A stretch of 64,000 nucleotides of DNA from Acanthosepion pharaonis (taxonomy: Eukaryota > Mollusca > Cephalopoda > Sepiida > Sepiidae): NCBI GenBank assembly GCA_903632075.3, contig CAHIKZ030003327.1:752501-816500 (forward strand). Reading direction: 5' to 3'. Below, one piece after another: positions 44,193 to 56,479 of the stretch. Under the pieces are notes generated by a model. That model searched no databases and was not told where the DNA came from. It worked only from the letters and a program-made list of their open reading frames with translations. Position 1 is the first letter of the stretch; every line of letters starts with the position of its first letter. Both the position numbers and the translations under genes were made by a program.

Positions 44193-45924
44193 CGTTCCAG
44201 AAGAAGAGTGAAGAGACCGACTAATCACCCGCAAGACGTTAGATGTAAAAAAATTCGTACGCTCATACATAAGAATCATTGACGAACAATCCATCAGCTT
44301 TATCCCATGATAAGAATCAGTTATAGATTATTTCAAGAAATCTTATTCCTTGAAAATTCTATGAGTTTACCAAATATTTGAGTGTGGCCTTGATAGTATC
44401 TGCAGTCAGTACATAATTATAATTAAAAAAAAAGCTATGAAAAACGTAAATGAAGATTTTGGATTTTAGAATAGGGACATGTCAACAAAGAGAATAATTT
44501 ATTGCATAGGTACCTCCATGAGATCGCTAAAAAGAGCATAGCATGATGAAAAAGACGCCAAATTTGACGATTACGTCATTTATCACCTGTCAAGTGACGC
44601 GAAAGTTTATGAGCTGCTTTGTTTTATTTTCAAATTACATCTTTTCGGCGCAGAAGCTAAGTTAGGCTTGGTTCAAAATATTTTAAATAAACATTATAAT
44701 TTCTGATTTTCATAAGTTTTGAAAAATGATAATTGATATTTAAAAGAATTTCAATGGGAGATTTTCAGTTTTTTTATAAAATGGAAAAAAATGATAAATT
44801 TTGATGACTCAAAAAAAACAAGATTTTTAACGAAAATGTCGGACGTTCTAGGAACGATTAAAAAAGGTAAAAAATACCCCCAAAATACTTTGATCTTTCC
44901 TCTTAATAATAACATAAACATTTCGGCGATAAAACTTTGTTTTCGTCAATTTTAGCGTCTTTTTCTTCATGCTATGCTCTTTTTTAGTGATCCCATGGAG
45001 GTACTTATGTACTGCATGTCTTCTTTCTGACCCTTAAAAGTGAAGGCTAGTGTATTTCAACAATATTTCTTTACTCAGTTTGATATTGACTATGTGTCAG
45101 GAAAACATTATATCGAATGAGGAAAATATACATGCGCTTGAATTTCTAAGACGAATAATTATATTGTATATTTGAATATTTTTCTCGTTTTGGTTTCTAC
45201 AAGCATAACGTATCAGCCGAATAACTCTTCAGTCTTCTTCAGCGGGATTCATAACATTTAAATCTGAGTCGTTTGGTTGATATACTAAATATATGTGGGT
45301 GACCTTAACAATATCAGCTGTATGTAAAAATACTAACCTAAAGATTTATAATAAAATATAAATACAAAACGACTAGCGAGCTGTCAGGAAAATATAAGTT
45401 AAGGTTTTCTTTCCTAGAAAGAGAAGATGCTAACCAAATATAAAAATGTGTTACGTGTCTTCTCTTTTCCCGAAAAGGAAATCTAGTGGAATTTACAAAA
45501 AATTTGCTTTTACTCACAGGTCTATCACGTGAGGTTACTGTGTTTTTACCCACGTGTAGGCAAAGCAACACGTCACTTCGCAATGTCTAGACTCGCAAAT
45601 GTTCTCTATTCAAACTGGCCATTAACAGTGAGAGTTCGATCCTCACTGACTTCGATTCTATTTTAGTTTCTATTTTTCTTTATATGTGTGAGTGCGTGTG
45701 TATATTTGATTATTAGTTAATTGACTAATAGATATGAACGACCTATAATTTGGTAACTTGTTAAATATTTCCATCCAAAAAATATACAAAATATTCATAA
45801 CATCTATAGGTAAGGTTACACAGACAGACAGGCTATTTATTGGATCAGTGAAAATTTGAATTTTTTCTCTCTCTCTATCTATCTCCGTGTATGGTTGTGT
45901 GCGTATTAATACACTTGTGGATGC
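44193..45924. other. No gene seen
   Basis: AT-rich, with no recognisable exon or element. GGTACCTCCATGAGATC at 44510 and CCCATGGAGGTACTTATG at 44992 form a loose inverted pair. Confidence 0.35.
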
Positions 45925-45948
45925 ACGCACACACACACATACACACAT

Positions 45949-46016
<68 letters not shown>
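45925..46016. repeat. Compound (CA)n-(TA)n microsatellite
   Basis: Interrupted CA tract to 45967, then TA to 46016, then GT. Confidence 0.97.
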
Positions 46017-46019
<3 letters not shown>

Positions 46020-46755
46020 TGTGTGTGTGTCAATTTCATAGTCCGGTTAATAAAATTTGAGTAATAAAATGCCAACAAAAGGATAACAATATTGGCAATG
46101 AAATTCATGATATTTATTATATATTAACCTTTTCATTAAATTTAAGCACGAAAAGAAAATGTTTAAATCGCAATTTTCCGACACGCCTGTGTCCTTTTTC
46201 ACGCAGACGAAAAAATAAACAAATCTATCTATAATTATCTCAAACTTCGCATAGCTTCTTTCGCCAGGAACAAATTTTCTTCCTTTAAAAATAACAAATA
46301 AAAACTTTCTTCATTATCGCCAAAAAGCTGAAACTGTTGCATTGCCGTCCGTTTTATTTTGGCCCTGGGCGAAGAATTTTGGTGTATTCGAAAGAAATAA
46401 TAGCGACAACAGTTTTAACAAAATTGAAGTATTCTCTTCAGCATATGACACTGGGGTTTGCAACTCTAATGGAACAGCTTTGCTTCAGCACTCAACAAAT
46501 TTTCTCATTATTTTGCACAAAAACGACATCAGATTTGGCGAGTAAATAAAATCGCTTATCGAATCTATAATGACTGACTGACAGATTAAAAAAAAATTCT
46601 CTAATTTTTTATCTTGAGCCAGAACAGCACAGGAAAACACGTGTTCATATTTAGATCTCAAGTATTTCTTCCGTTCCAAATGATTGTCGCTTAATATTTT
46701 AAATCTTTCTATAACCTATAGTTCCAAATGTTTTTATACGAATTTTCACCGAATA
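46017..46755. other. No gene seen
   Basis: AT-rich; open stretches show no recognisable motif. Confidence 0.4.
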
Positions 46756-47110
46756 CAAGGTCCAAGTGCACTCAAGGTAGAGGGGTATTTGTTTGCTGGT
46801 GTATGAGCGTAAGAAAGTGTATGAAGTGAAGTTCATAGGGTTATGCAGGAAAGATAAAAGTTAACCTCTAGATTGAAGAGGTCAAGATTGTAATCATTAG
46901 GAAATCAACATACAAGAAATCCGTTCCACCAAGAAGCAGTTCATGGGAAGAATCTGTCCGAAACGAACTTCCTTCTTACTAATGAAATACAAAGGGTATG
47001 GGAATGATTCATACTCGTGTACCTGATACAGCAGGTCCCAGTTGTAAAGGTTAGGGACATGGGGTCTCCAGAATCTAACTAGTTAGAATATATGCCATTG
47101 AAATAATGTG
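46756..47110 (-). pseudogene. CR1/jockey-like LINE tail fragment
   Basis: Minus-strand VDFLMITILTSSI (near 46880-46915) corresponds to the NDHYNLNLFNSRVN tail of the copy at 47.4 kb. The 3' end has CTACCTTGAG, as in its neighbours. Confidence 0.55.
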
Positions 47111-47379
47111 GACTCACTGGCAAATATTATTAAATTTCTTAGTATTTATTTCTCCTTTACAAAAGTTCATCTAATGCAAAGCTCAAGAGCCACTCAAGGT
47201 AAAGCGATAATTAATGGGATATGTGGTAAGACGATGTAGTAATAAAGGAAGATTATGAGGATAGGGAGAATAAATAATAACTCTTGCAATCAAGTCTCCA
47301 GGCGAATGTAATCTCTATAAAGCTTAAAGTAGGGACAAGATAAGTGAACATTTAAATTTTTTTACAGTGAATTTCATCC
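47111..47379 (-). repeat. Further LINE 3' end fragment
   Basis: TTTACCTTGAGTG on the minus strand at about 47195 repeats the terminal motif of the adjacent LINE tails. The coding part is not readable. Confidence 0.35.
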
Positions 47380-48670
47380 TCAAGGTAGAGGACTACGATT
47401 GGAGGTCGTTAACCCTAGAATTGAACAGGTTAAGATTGTAGTGATCGTTGAAACATCCTGTTGAGAGTCGGTTCCACAAAGCGGGGGGGGGCGACTCTCG
47501 GGAATAATCTGTTTGTGTGGAACTTCTTTCATACGGATTAAATGTGGGTGGTTTGCTATTATGTAAATGACATTGTGTGTTTTTCCCCTGAAGTTTTGTC
47601 TCTGCGGGATCAAAAAATGTATTTCGTCCGATCACTTTCCATGGAAGTAGCGGTAAAGCAGTGAGAGAGTTGCCACATTCCGCCTGTGAGTGAGAGCTTG
47701 ATGGGTGGAGAATAATTTGTCACCCACAAGGGGTTAGGAGACGCTTTTGAACTCTATCAAAGATGGAGAGTGAGGTCTGGGCAGCACCAAACAACAGTAC
47801 TCTATTTTTAGCTTGATCTGTTGTAAAGGTAGAAGATAGGAGGGGTTAAGTACTTACTAGTGCGGTATACGGAGCCGACCATTTTACATGAATTTTAGCA
47901 GTAGATCGTATGTAAGAGTTACACTTGAGGTCGGGTGTGAGTTACAGTTCGATGATTACGGTGATTTCTTTGTGCTTTGATTGTATTCAGTGAGACGTGG
48001 GATCTTGGGGGGGTTGTCTTTGTCATCTAACGTTGAGTTAGATGCAAAATGGAGGTGAAGAGGTTCGCCTTATCAGTCGAGGAAGATATCACCTTGGGGC
48101 CAATTGTGGGCACAGCCGTTTTACATCATTGTTCATGATTTGGTTGGTGAGCTTCCAGAATTTAATTTGTTTCTTTTCAGTCTTGGTCTGGACTGCTCAT
48201 GTGTCACTGCACTTGGCGTTTTTCCGACATTTTTAACAGCTATTGCGGGCAGTTTTGAATGCACTGAGAGCCGAACTAGTTCGCTCCTTGTGACAGATAT
48301 TAAAGTAGTGGTTTCGGTCAGTTATGTCTGTAGCGCGTGAAACAGTGTTGACTGGCTTTTGCTGGAATTTCTTTTGGAGTATTAAAATCTGCATTCCAGA
48401 AAAGATCCAATCAGTGACAATGGATGCAGTTTTTGAGGCAGAATGCTTGAAGAAATTTAGGAGGGGAGCTTTCATCATGTAGGATCGAAAGCTCCATGGA
48501 CGGTACATCCGGGAATGCTTTAGGTTTGGCATCAATCTCGACATTGATTAGTGAATGATCTGACGTACCTAGTAGATGTAAAACTTTTGATAGGAATTTG
48601 TCAGGACAGAAGGTTTGGAAGAGGGCGAGAAGGTACGCCTGATGTCCCATAACGTCCAGGAACCGGGTAG
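47380..48670 (-). pseudogene. CR1/jockey-like LINE with central RT deletion
   Basis: The minus strand gives HLLGTSDHSLINVEIDAKP (end of the endonuclease: GxSDHxLI) and CHKERTSSALSAFKTARNSC. Next come KANLFTSILHLT, LSIFDRVQKRLLTPCG and SPPPALWNRLSTGCFNDHYN, then LNLFNSRVN. The linker after the endonuclease and the C-terminal end are present. The RT core of about 1 kb between KANLF and SIFDRVQ is missing. Several stops and shifts are visible. Confidence 0.8.
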
Positions 48671-48884
48671 GTTCTTCGATAATCTGGGTTAGTTCATAGG
48701 CGATAGAGAAGTTTCTGCAATATCTGCCTTCAACAGCGATCTTGGATTATGATGGATATTAAAGTCACTGTAGATATGAAAGCTGACCTAGGGGAATTGA
48801 ATAAGGATATTGTCAATCTTCCCACATATTCATTTGAAAATTCCCTTCCTTCCGTTCTGAGGACGGTAGAGGCAAATTCTACGT

Positions 48885-49400
48885 GAAACATTTATTATTG
48901 CCTGCACACAAGTCCGCCTTCCTTCTAAATTGACGCCTAGTTTCGTAAATCCGTCGCTTCCGATTGGGTTTATGTTTGGAGAATTGGCCGGCCAGTTTAT
49001 TTTCCGAGGTACACAGAAACCTAATTGTTACAGGTACTCCGTAATTTTATATATTGCATGCGCGGGAGAATTATCTTGCATAAACGTGATGTTTGCCTGA
49101 ACGTGATCCTTTGATTTTTAACCAAAGTTCAAGGTCCTCTCTCAGGAAGGCTATATAAGCATCTGCAGTCGTTTTAATACCGTCAGGCACTTTCCACGGA
49201 GCAACCATGTTACCTGCAATTATACCAACCCAAATCATGACACCCCTCCTCATTTTTGGCATCTCAAGCGTTGATTACGATGTCGTCTGTTTATAACCTA
49301 AACTTTGCTCCAACCGCCATCAATGATAGCACGAGATTCATCCGTGAACAAAACCTTCGAGAAGTCAACTTTCATGCTATCTTCTTTCCATTCTAGACGC
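48885..49400 (-). pseudogene. Tc1/mariner transposase relic
   Basis: The minus strand reads KVLFTDESRAIIDG (first catalytic Asp), MRRGVMIWVGIIAGN, APWKVPDGIKTTADAYIAFL, FMQDNSPAHAI (second Asp), LGFCVPRKINW and PANSPNINPIGSDG. In the last motif the family has SPDLNPIE, so the third acidic residue reads Gly. Frameshifts separate the pieces. An open part remains at 49071-49262. No inverted repeats were located. Confidence 0.8.
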
Positions 49401-49599
49401 TATTCTACGTGTATAGTGTTTGTAAATCTGAATCATTTTCCCTATTTCTTACTCTCCTTTACACTTGAATAGATAACTTACTTTTTACATGCCCCCGCTC
49501 TCGTAACCACCTTCTAAACTGATTCAAATGGGGGTAGTGCATCCCCGAGCAACCCTTGTTACCCACTTCTCCCATTGGTTCGCGAAGCTGAAAATAACT

Positions 49600-49990
49600 C
49601 AGGCATGACCAGCGGAAAACATTTCAGGTATATTGGAGAACTGTGTCCAGCACTACTCGATGTTGTCTTCTGAATCAGGTCGGGTAATAATTGAGACCAG
49701 TGACGAGGCCTCCATTGACAAAAACACGTAGAAGAATCTGTCCTAGTGAAAATTCTTTTTACTAATAGGATTGGGGATCATTCCCCCTTGTGTGCGTGAC
49801 ATGGCCGGTCTAAGTTGTTACTGTAAGGGCTGGGTAGGGTTTAAGGAATGTAACTCGTCTTAATACAAACCATGGAAATAGCGACGGAGCAGCGAGAGAT
49901 TCGCGACTTTTCGTCTGTAGGGAAGGGTTGGTACAAGAAAAATAATTAAGCACCCACAAGGCCGCGAAGATTTAAGATACTGAACAAAAA
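49600..49990 (-). pseudogene. CR1/jockey-like LINE tail fragment
   Basis: Minus-strand NLRGLVGA, SRISRCSVAISMVC and, further on, LGQILLRVFVNGGLVTG parallel the LLxPCGWQ...RRNVxSLSLxYRYFHG...FFPRTASLWNxLP region of related copies. Many stops. Confidence 0.5.
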
Positions 49991-51490
49991 ATAGAAAAGA
50001 AAAACACCAACATAAAATATAAATAAGCAAAAGACCTTAAAGATATATAATATATAATAAAACTATATAATAATTATCAATGTATAATTATTTGTATATT
50101 TCCTGTGTATTTAGTTACACATTTTCTGTCTTATCTGTAGTGGGAAATTAGTAAATATATGGGATAATTAATTCTCTATAGCCGTTTTGATAATCTAGAG
50201 AGATAAAATATTTATCTGCATTTAGGAAAAAATCGTTCTCGAGCAAAATGATCGTTTATTTAATCAGTTTCTTTACTCCAATTTTCCTTAGATTGCAGTC
50301 TTACTTGTTCAAGCCTTGTATGTGAGGTACTCAGATACCTGTGTGCGTCTTGCTTCAACTTTATCTTGAAATATGCTTTGTCGTCGCCATCTTTATCTTT
50401 TTTTTTGTTAAATTTTTCTTCCGAAAAATATTTCCATTTCACTGTTAAATAAAACATGAAAAGATATTGAGCAAAAAGCGAGCTATATGATATCAGGTGT
50501 AATCTATGAATCGTAGATAGCCATGAAAGTTTTAAAAATATAAAATCTGGTGAATGTGGAGGGTATACCACTGCACCTCTGCTACCAATCCACCTGTTTG
50601 ACAAAATATCTTAGAAAGGTTGACCTTTAAGTCACAATAGTAATAGGAGATGCTCTATCTTGCTTGGAATAAAACACATTCTCATGAAACTACATTTGAA
50701 TCCGTGACATGGCACATTGTCGTAGCAAGTTCAAGCAAAAGGTACATTCACAGTACTGTCAAAACTGAATCACAGTTAATCCGTTTGATGATAAGCAACA
50801 TCACCGCGTTACTGCAAGTAGATAAGTACGATGTTTCACCGCCATAATATACGGATTCTCACGTACCCACTTCGTTCATTTTGGTGTTTAATAGATACAT
50901 TTAGCTTAAATGTAGTCTTATTACCCCAAGAAATCTTTATTGGAAAGTGTGCTTCTTCAACGAATTTTGATCAGAATCAGTGGAAAAGCTACATTCTTGT
51001 TCGGATCTTGTTCATTGGCAAAATAGTCTATTTATGATATGTAACTTTTATAATCACAGCGCTTGAAAATGTGATGGAATTTTCATTTTGACGGTGCTTA
51101 TCTCACAAATTGTGTGCCGGATATATTTAAATAAATAGTGTTTAATAGTGTAAATTCTCAAGAACACAAATATATAAATTAACTTTTATGATATGTTTAA
51201 GATTTATTATACTTCTTTTACATCGCTTTTTAAGACAATAATCATTGCCGAGGGAAGGCGTCAAAGCGATAACTGTCGTTTTGACACTGTTTTTATCGGG
51301 TACGGAGGTCAAAGTTTACCCAATTCTCTTTTATGAAATTTTACCTTCGTTATTGTTGTGACCAAGTAAATGGTTAATGAAATAACAAAACAGGTTTTGC
51401 AGATATATCATCTATTAAACAGTAAGTATAATAGAAGAGTATATTACACGACTAGTGAGTGTGTGTCGGTTGACCCAGCGTTCAATTCTA
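49991..51490. other. No gene seen
   Basis: AT-rich; no recognisable exon or element. Confidence 0.4.
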
Positions 51491-51491
51491 C

Positions 51492-51713
51492 TGTTAACAT
51501 TTAACAACCCCCACCTTACGAGGGATGTATGTGGCACAAAACCGAATTTATCGTGGGTTTTCCGAGCCCGTAGGCTCGGCTAAAATATTCCTTTAGAACC
51601 CGTTCAGGGTCTATCTACCTCCCCGGACGAAACTTTGCCCTGCGGCAAAGCCTCGTCCGTGTTCCTCTCTGCCAAAGACAGAGAGTTTGACACTTACGAA
51701 CAGTCTGGTAGAC
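51492..51713 (+). repeat. Structured tandem unit, copy 1
   Basis: A 222 bp unit with four stem-loops. CCGAGCC/GGCTCGG loops with CGTA at 51562-51579. The second is a bipartite 7+7 bp helix, CGGACGA..CTTTGCC/GGCAAAG..TCGTCCG, at 51624-51659. CTCTCTG/CAGAGAG lies at 51665-51685 and AACAGTCT/AGACTGTT at 51699-51717. All are perfect apart from one 2x2 internal loop. It is more GC-rich than its surroundings and has no open frame of note. Not matched to any element I know. Confidence 0.8.
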
Positions 51714-51944
51714 TGTTAATATTTAACAGCCCCATCCACGAGGGATGTATGTGGCACAAAGCTGAGTTTACCGTGGGCTCTCCGAGCGCGTAGGCTCAAC
51801 CAAAAATATTCCCTTAGAAGCCACATAAACGGGTTCAGGGCCTGTCTACCTCCCCTGACGAATCTTTGCCTTGCGGCAATGCCTCGTCCGGGTTCCTCTC
51901 TGCCTATGTAAAGAGTTTACCAGTAAACAGTCTGGTCGACTGTT
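51714..51944 (+). repeat. Structured tandem unit, copy 2
   Basis: Aligns with copy 1 along its length, including ACGAGGGATGTATGTGGCAC. The second hairpin is kept with two mismatches (51855-51890), and the fourth, AACAGTC/GACTGTT, is perfect at 51926-51944. The first is shortened to GAGC/GCTC and the third to CTCT/AGAG. Confidence 0.8.
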
Positions 51945-52098
51945 CCCCCGAGGCCTTCTCTCCTACAATTCTTATAGTAGGCGGAAGAGTCCAACATAGA
52001 CTCTTTAGGATGAGGATACCACAACAGGTACTATTTTTCTTCACCTGTTAAGGAACGGCTAGTTAGAATGACGCATTCGTCATTCCAGCTGGTTAAAA
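51945..52098 (+). repeat. Further stem-loops following the dimer
   Basis: CCTAC/GTAGG at 51962-51981, AAGAGTC/GACTCTT at 51985-52005, AACAGGT/ACCTGTT at 52023-52049 and GAATGACG/CGTCATTC at 52066-52085. All four are perfect. They continue the chain without a third copy of the unit. Confidence 0.75.
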
Positions 52099-52191
52099 AA
52101 CATGGCATCTGATATGGCTATGTATTTATGTACGTTTGCTTATGTGGATGGAAATGTCTATATAGATGGATGAGTAGATGGTGGAATGGTT

Positions 52192-52500
52192 AGGTGGCTG
52201 CGTGGCCGAGTGTTTAGAACGTTTGCTTTCCGATCCTGAGACGCGGGTTGAATGCTCACTATGGACGATTTGTCATCAAGATGATGTTATTTGTCTAGGA
52301 GTGGCAATCCCAATGTGTTACACCTTTCCTTGAAAACCATAACACGGGTTTATCCAAAACTTGGGAATGACATTGAGTAGAAGAAACTGTTCGGAAGAGG
52401 TCGATTGTTTTGCATGCAAGAAGTCACAAGGCATCGTGACCGAGGGTTTGACCTTCAGCATTGTTGTAGTATAAATCTCAGGTGAGTTTTGTGGGTATTG
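52192..52500 (+). repeat. tRNA-derived SINE, family 2, with full head
   Basis: A box TGGCCGAGTGTTTAGAACG and B box CGGGTTGAATGCTC in tRNA spacing. The body ACCATAACACGGGTTTATCC and AGGCATCGTGACCGAGGGTT is shared with 11743-11995. The D-arm is of the Leu/Ser type. Confidence 0.75.
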
Positions 52501-52686
52501 ACCAAACACAAATATGCACGTGAACGTGGGATGCTGAGAATATTAAATTTAATTTTTTAGTTTTGATTTGGATCTATAATCCCGCTGATTTCAATTAGAT
52601 ACGTTTTTATTTTCATTATTGTTTTATCACATTTGTTATTGGTTATCAAATTTTGGCATAATAGAAGATTTGCCAGCAATAGTAAA

Positions 52687-52962
52687 ATGTAAGATCCAGG
52701 GCGCAAATTTACTGTGGCTTACTTCACAATCAATGAACTCTAAACATTTTCGTCGTAGTGAATCGTTTTCTTCTTCAGCAGAAAAGGGTTTTTTTGTCAA
52801 AACTGTGGGTATTTGCGTTATGGCGAGCAAATAATACACCTAATATATTGTTTTATAAAATACCCCTTTTTTGTTTATGGAATCCTTTATTTAGATTCCT
52901 TGACCAAATAAAAATGTTTCAAGATTGCCTTGGTCGCAAGATCAACCACAGTAAGTTGGCGC
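52687..52962. repeat. Inverted repeat pair, possible MITE
   Basis: CCAGGGCGCAAATTTACTGTGG at the left (52697 on) is mirrored by CCACAGTAAGTTGGCGCC followed by CTGG on the right (to 52962). The arms are about 22 bases with few mismatches. The interior is AT-rich and unassigned. Confidence 0.6.
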
Positions 52963-53004
52963 CCTGGCACTTACAACATTTCAGCCGATATTATAATTAT
53001 ATTA

Positions 53005-53044
53005 TTAGATATCCCACACTCTTATAACAGTTTGGGATATCTAA
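53005..53044. repeat. Perfect 12 bp hairpin
   Basis: TTAGATATCCCA pairs with TGGGATATCTAA, and a further ACT/AGT pairs inside after one mismatch. Confidence 0.85.
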
Positions 53045-53223
53045 CAAAAAAGTCATGGCAACAAAAAGAAAAAGGAATCTAAATGAAATCTGCGAGATCA
53101 TCTACCCAAAAACGAAAAAAAGTAAATTAAAATTCCCAGCATCCCTCGCTGGTGCGCATGTGTTGTCGAACGAACATAACAATTTTTTTTCGATGAAGTG
53201 CCAAAGGACGAAACGCGTCAAAC

Positions 53224-53298
<75 letters not shown>
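53224..53298. repeat. (TA)n microsatellite
   Basis: About 37 TA units. Confidence 0.97.
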
Positions 53299-53300
<2 letters not shown>

Positions 53301-53832
53301 AACACATATACACATTGGGAAAACCAACTGAAGTCGCTCGTAACTTCGATTTAATAAATGCTACTTTAAATAGAAAGAACATAATTTATTAGATAGAAAA
53401 TAACAAGAAGGAATTCTGATAAATATTTTACCAACAATAAATACACTTTAAACACATTTTATTATCTCTCCAAGTTTTACAAAATCCATAGCCAAAAAAC
53501 GGTGTAACCTAAACTCTTTCATTCTCCCCCAAAAACATCCCCCAGTCAATATACGGACACAATGCCATAAAAATAAAAATAGCTACTAGACGTTCAACGA
53601 ACACGCGTACTCATGCTCAGTATCAACCCAAATCCGCATAGTGCTTAACCAATGAAAAAAGGAACGACACAAAATATTTAAAAAAGCGATCAGAATTTTC
53701 ATTTTACCTCTATATTTTATATTCTGATGAAGCTTAAATAAAAGCGAAGAGTGTTAAATTTATAAAAGTTTCCTATTTGTTCCTTATCTTATAATTATGT
53801 CGGATTTTAACCCATATTTGATCCCAATTCTC

Positions 53833-53866
<34 letters not shown>

Positions 53867-54929
53867 ATATATATGTGTGTGTGTGTTTTCGTGTAAAATA
53901 GATGTCTTTGCGTGTGTGTTTGTGTGTGTCTTTGCTATTTATGCACGTACACACTCCGGTTTTGGCAGGAAAATTAAAATGTGGTACGACGTTTTGCAAA
54001 AACAAGTCACAGTTACAAGTGAAAAAAAATTACTGAGTGAGCTGATATTATTTGCAATTAATGCAAAACATAACTCATGCTACGAGGTTTATGAAGAGTA
54101 CTTTATAGTTTTCCTACGACATTGGCTTCACACAAAAAAAAATTGTGAAAAAATAGGATTTTTCGTAATATTTAAAATAAAACCTTGAATAATTCCCTCA
54201 TTTTTATCCGATTTTCGTCAAACATGTCGCAAAGATTTTGCCATCATGCAAGAAATAAAACGATGTGGTTTTAATTCTGCTCGCTTCCCTGTGTATAACG
54301 AAAAGTTAAGTGAACGAAATCTCCGACAAACTAGGTCCCAAATCCGCATTTGCCATATTGCCAATAGCTTCTTCACATGATTCCATCCTAAACTGGCATT
54401 CGAAAAACCTTTGATGCAAAGCATGTATGTGTGTGTGTCTGTGTGTTTTTACATGTACATAACCACCAAATGTAACCTATGCATACGCGTGTTACATAGA
54501 TAAACAAACTAAGATAGATAGATTTGTTTAAAACGAGCTTTGTAAATTATAAAAAATATATTTTTCTAAATAATTATTAGAGATTTTTAATACGACAATT
54601 TTATTACTTCAAACGTTATTAGTATTATTTGAAATCGATGCGACATTTTTATTTTGAACAATATCTATCACATCAATCGGTCTGCGAATTCGATCCCTTC
54701 CGAAGAGCATGTTTTATTCAAATTTTTCGAATACGATGAAATGTCACTTTCAAATATAGTTATCGGCGATAATACATTTTAAAGCAATAAAATAAATACA
54801 AATAAATCCATTAATTCTTTAGAAATTTTCTTTGTTTATGTTTCGGATACGAAACTGAGTAGATATGGGCTTTCAATGAAGAAGTGTGCTTTCCTGAAAA
54901 GGGAAAATATATGCTTGCTGAACACTTGA
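53299..54929. other. Unassigned
   Basis: Includes TA/TG tracts at 53834-53890 and a hammerhead-like stretch at 53724-53749 (CTGATGA, GCTT/AAGC, GAAG), which fails the consensus. No exon recognised. Confidence 0.4.
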
Positions 54930-55030
54930 CGTTGTATGTGGCCGAGTGATAAAGCATCCCAGTTGAAAAGGTGATTTCTCCTACAAAGGTGGACGCATGT
55001 TCGATCCCTGCTAGAGAGCAATGATTTCTT
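54930..55030 (+). repeat. tRNA-like SINE head
   Basis: TGGCCGAGTGATAAAGCATC resembles an A box and ATGTTCGATCCCTGC a B box, about 50 bases apart. No cloverleaf acceptor stem. Confidence 0.5.
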
Positions 55031-56001
55031 TATTAGGATTTATCGAACGCCCAGGCCGATAGCCATAATACACACAGATTAAAATAAAAATACAGCGTCT
55101 ATTTCAAATACGAGTATTCATCATAATAACGTTTGAAGTAATAAAAAATACATGTCACAGTTTTGTGAAATCAAATATACAATATTGCATATTTTATTAT
55201 ATAAGTCAATGCATTCAAATTAAAATTAGTATTAGTCAGCACATTTTGGTAAATCTTTTCAAGATTTAAGAATGTATTTTTAAAAGATAAATAAACATGT
55301 GATTGGCTTGTATATTTATAATATGACATACATTACATGTTCCTTCAGAGAGACGTATATATTTTCTCTGTGCGTTTCCACTGGGATTCTTCCAACTTTA
55401 TTAATATTTTATTGGATTCTCTTTTACGATGTTCTATTGCCTTCCAGGTTTGAAAATTATTTAAAGCGAAGCAAAAAGAAAGTTTGATGTTCTCTGAAAG
55501 AAACCACACAATGATTGTCTCCCAACAGCTGTTAGCACTCAAACGTTCATGTGTACATCTAAACAATTAGAACGTTTTCTATATGCATATCAATGCATTA
55601 TGGGAAATATGTTTTTGGCTTATGGTCGGCTATCGATCTTCGATAATCCCATCTGTCTCTAATGGGGGAGTGGACCATACAAATGGCTTGTCTTTAGGGC
55701 GAACAAAAACAAAAGGCTTCACTTTGTCTATTCAATATTGACGATAAAATTCATTTTCTGACCTTATTTCATTGGTGAGAGAAGGTGGAAATATAGCGTA
55801 AAGCTTAGATACCCGCCCGTAGGTTAGAACGAATTGCAATCTACGAAAATTTTAAAGTATTTGCGTTATTCTTTGGCGACCACTTACCTCCTTGCACAAT
55901 GAATTTTGTGAATTGAGTTATCTGCCCTTTAGCAGATCAATGTTTCCACCCGATCTTCTAGTTTGAAGCATTTCTTTCAAATAAAGAGTATGTTATACTC
56001 G

Positions 56002-56002
<1 letters not shown>
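55031..56002. other. No gene seen
   Basis: AT-rich; nothing recognised. Confidence 0.4.

Positions 56003-56083
<81 letters not shown>
56003..56083. repeat. Compound (TA)n-(TG)n microsatellite
   Basis: TA to about 56049, then TG. Confidence 0.97.
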
Positions 56084-56479
56084 ATGTTAGGTAATTTAAT
56101 GACAAAGTGGGAAAATTCTGTGTAACGCGTTTTGTTCTCTAGAGGGATTTCACACTAATTATTTCACATTCAACGCGAAATAGAAAGCCCATCAAATTCT
56201 TCCAAATAAAAGAATAAACGATACCAAAAAATAACGAAAAGAGATATATAACATTACCTACCAGCTCTATCAGAATTCTAATTGAAAAAAAATTATCTAA
56301 GATTAACATCAACTACTGTATCGTAAAATAAAAAAAATACAAAACAAATAATAAAAACTTGGGACCTGATGAATGAATTTACTATATAGCGTGTGATAAC
56401 TGAAACAACGGATGTACAGTAGAGAACTCACGAGGTTTAATTAAAACAGGAGAGGAACATAAAGAGATCTTTAAGAAAA

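Noticed and set aside
51620..51662. GGACGAAAC and CTGACGA in the hairpin chain as a further hammerhead ribozyme
   Set aside because: The core elements do not occur together in the right order around a stem II. The bases instead pair with each other in a 14 bp helix.
52192..52280. A functional tRNA gene with A and B boxes
   Set aside because: No acceptor stem and the body continues as a dispersed repeat; it is a SINE head.
53724..53749. CTGATGA, GCTT/AAGC, GAAG as a third hammerhead family, with a related stretch at 35318-35356
   Set aside because: There is an extra A before stem II, GAAG or an altered CUGA core, and no stem III or stem I that I can draw. Listed only as hammerhead-like.
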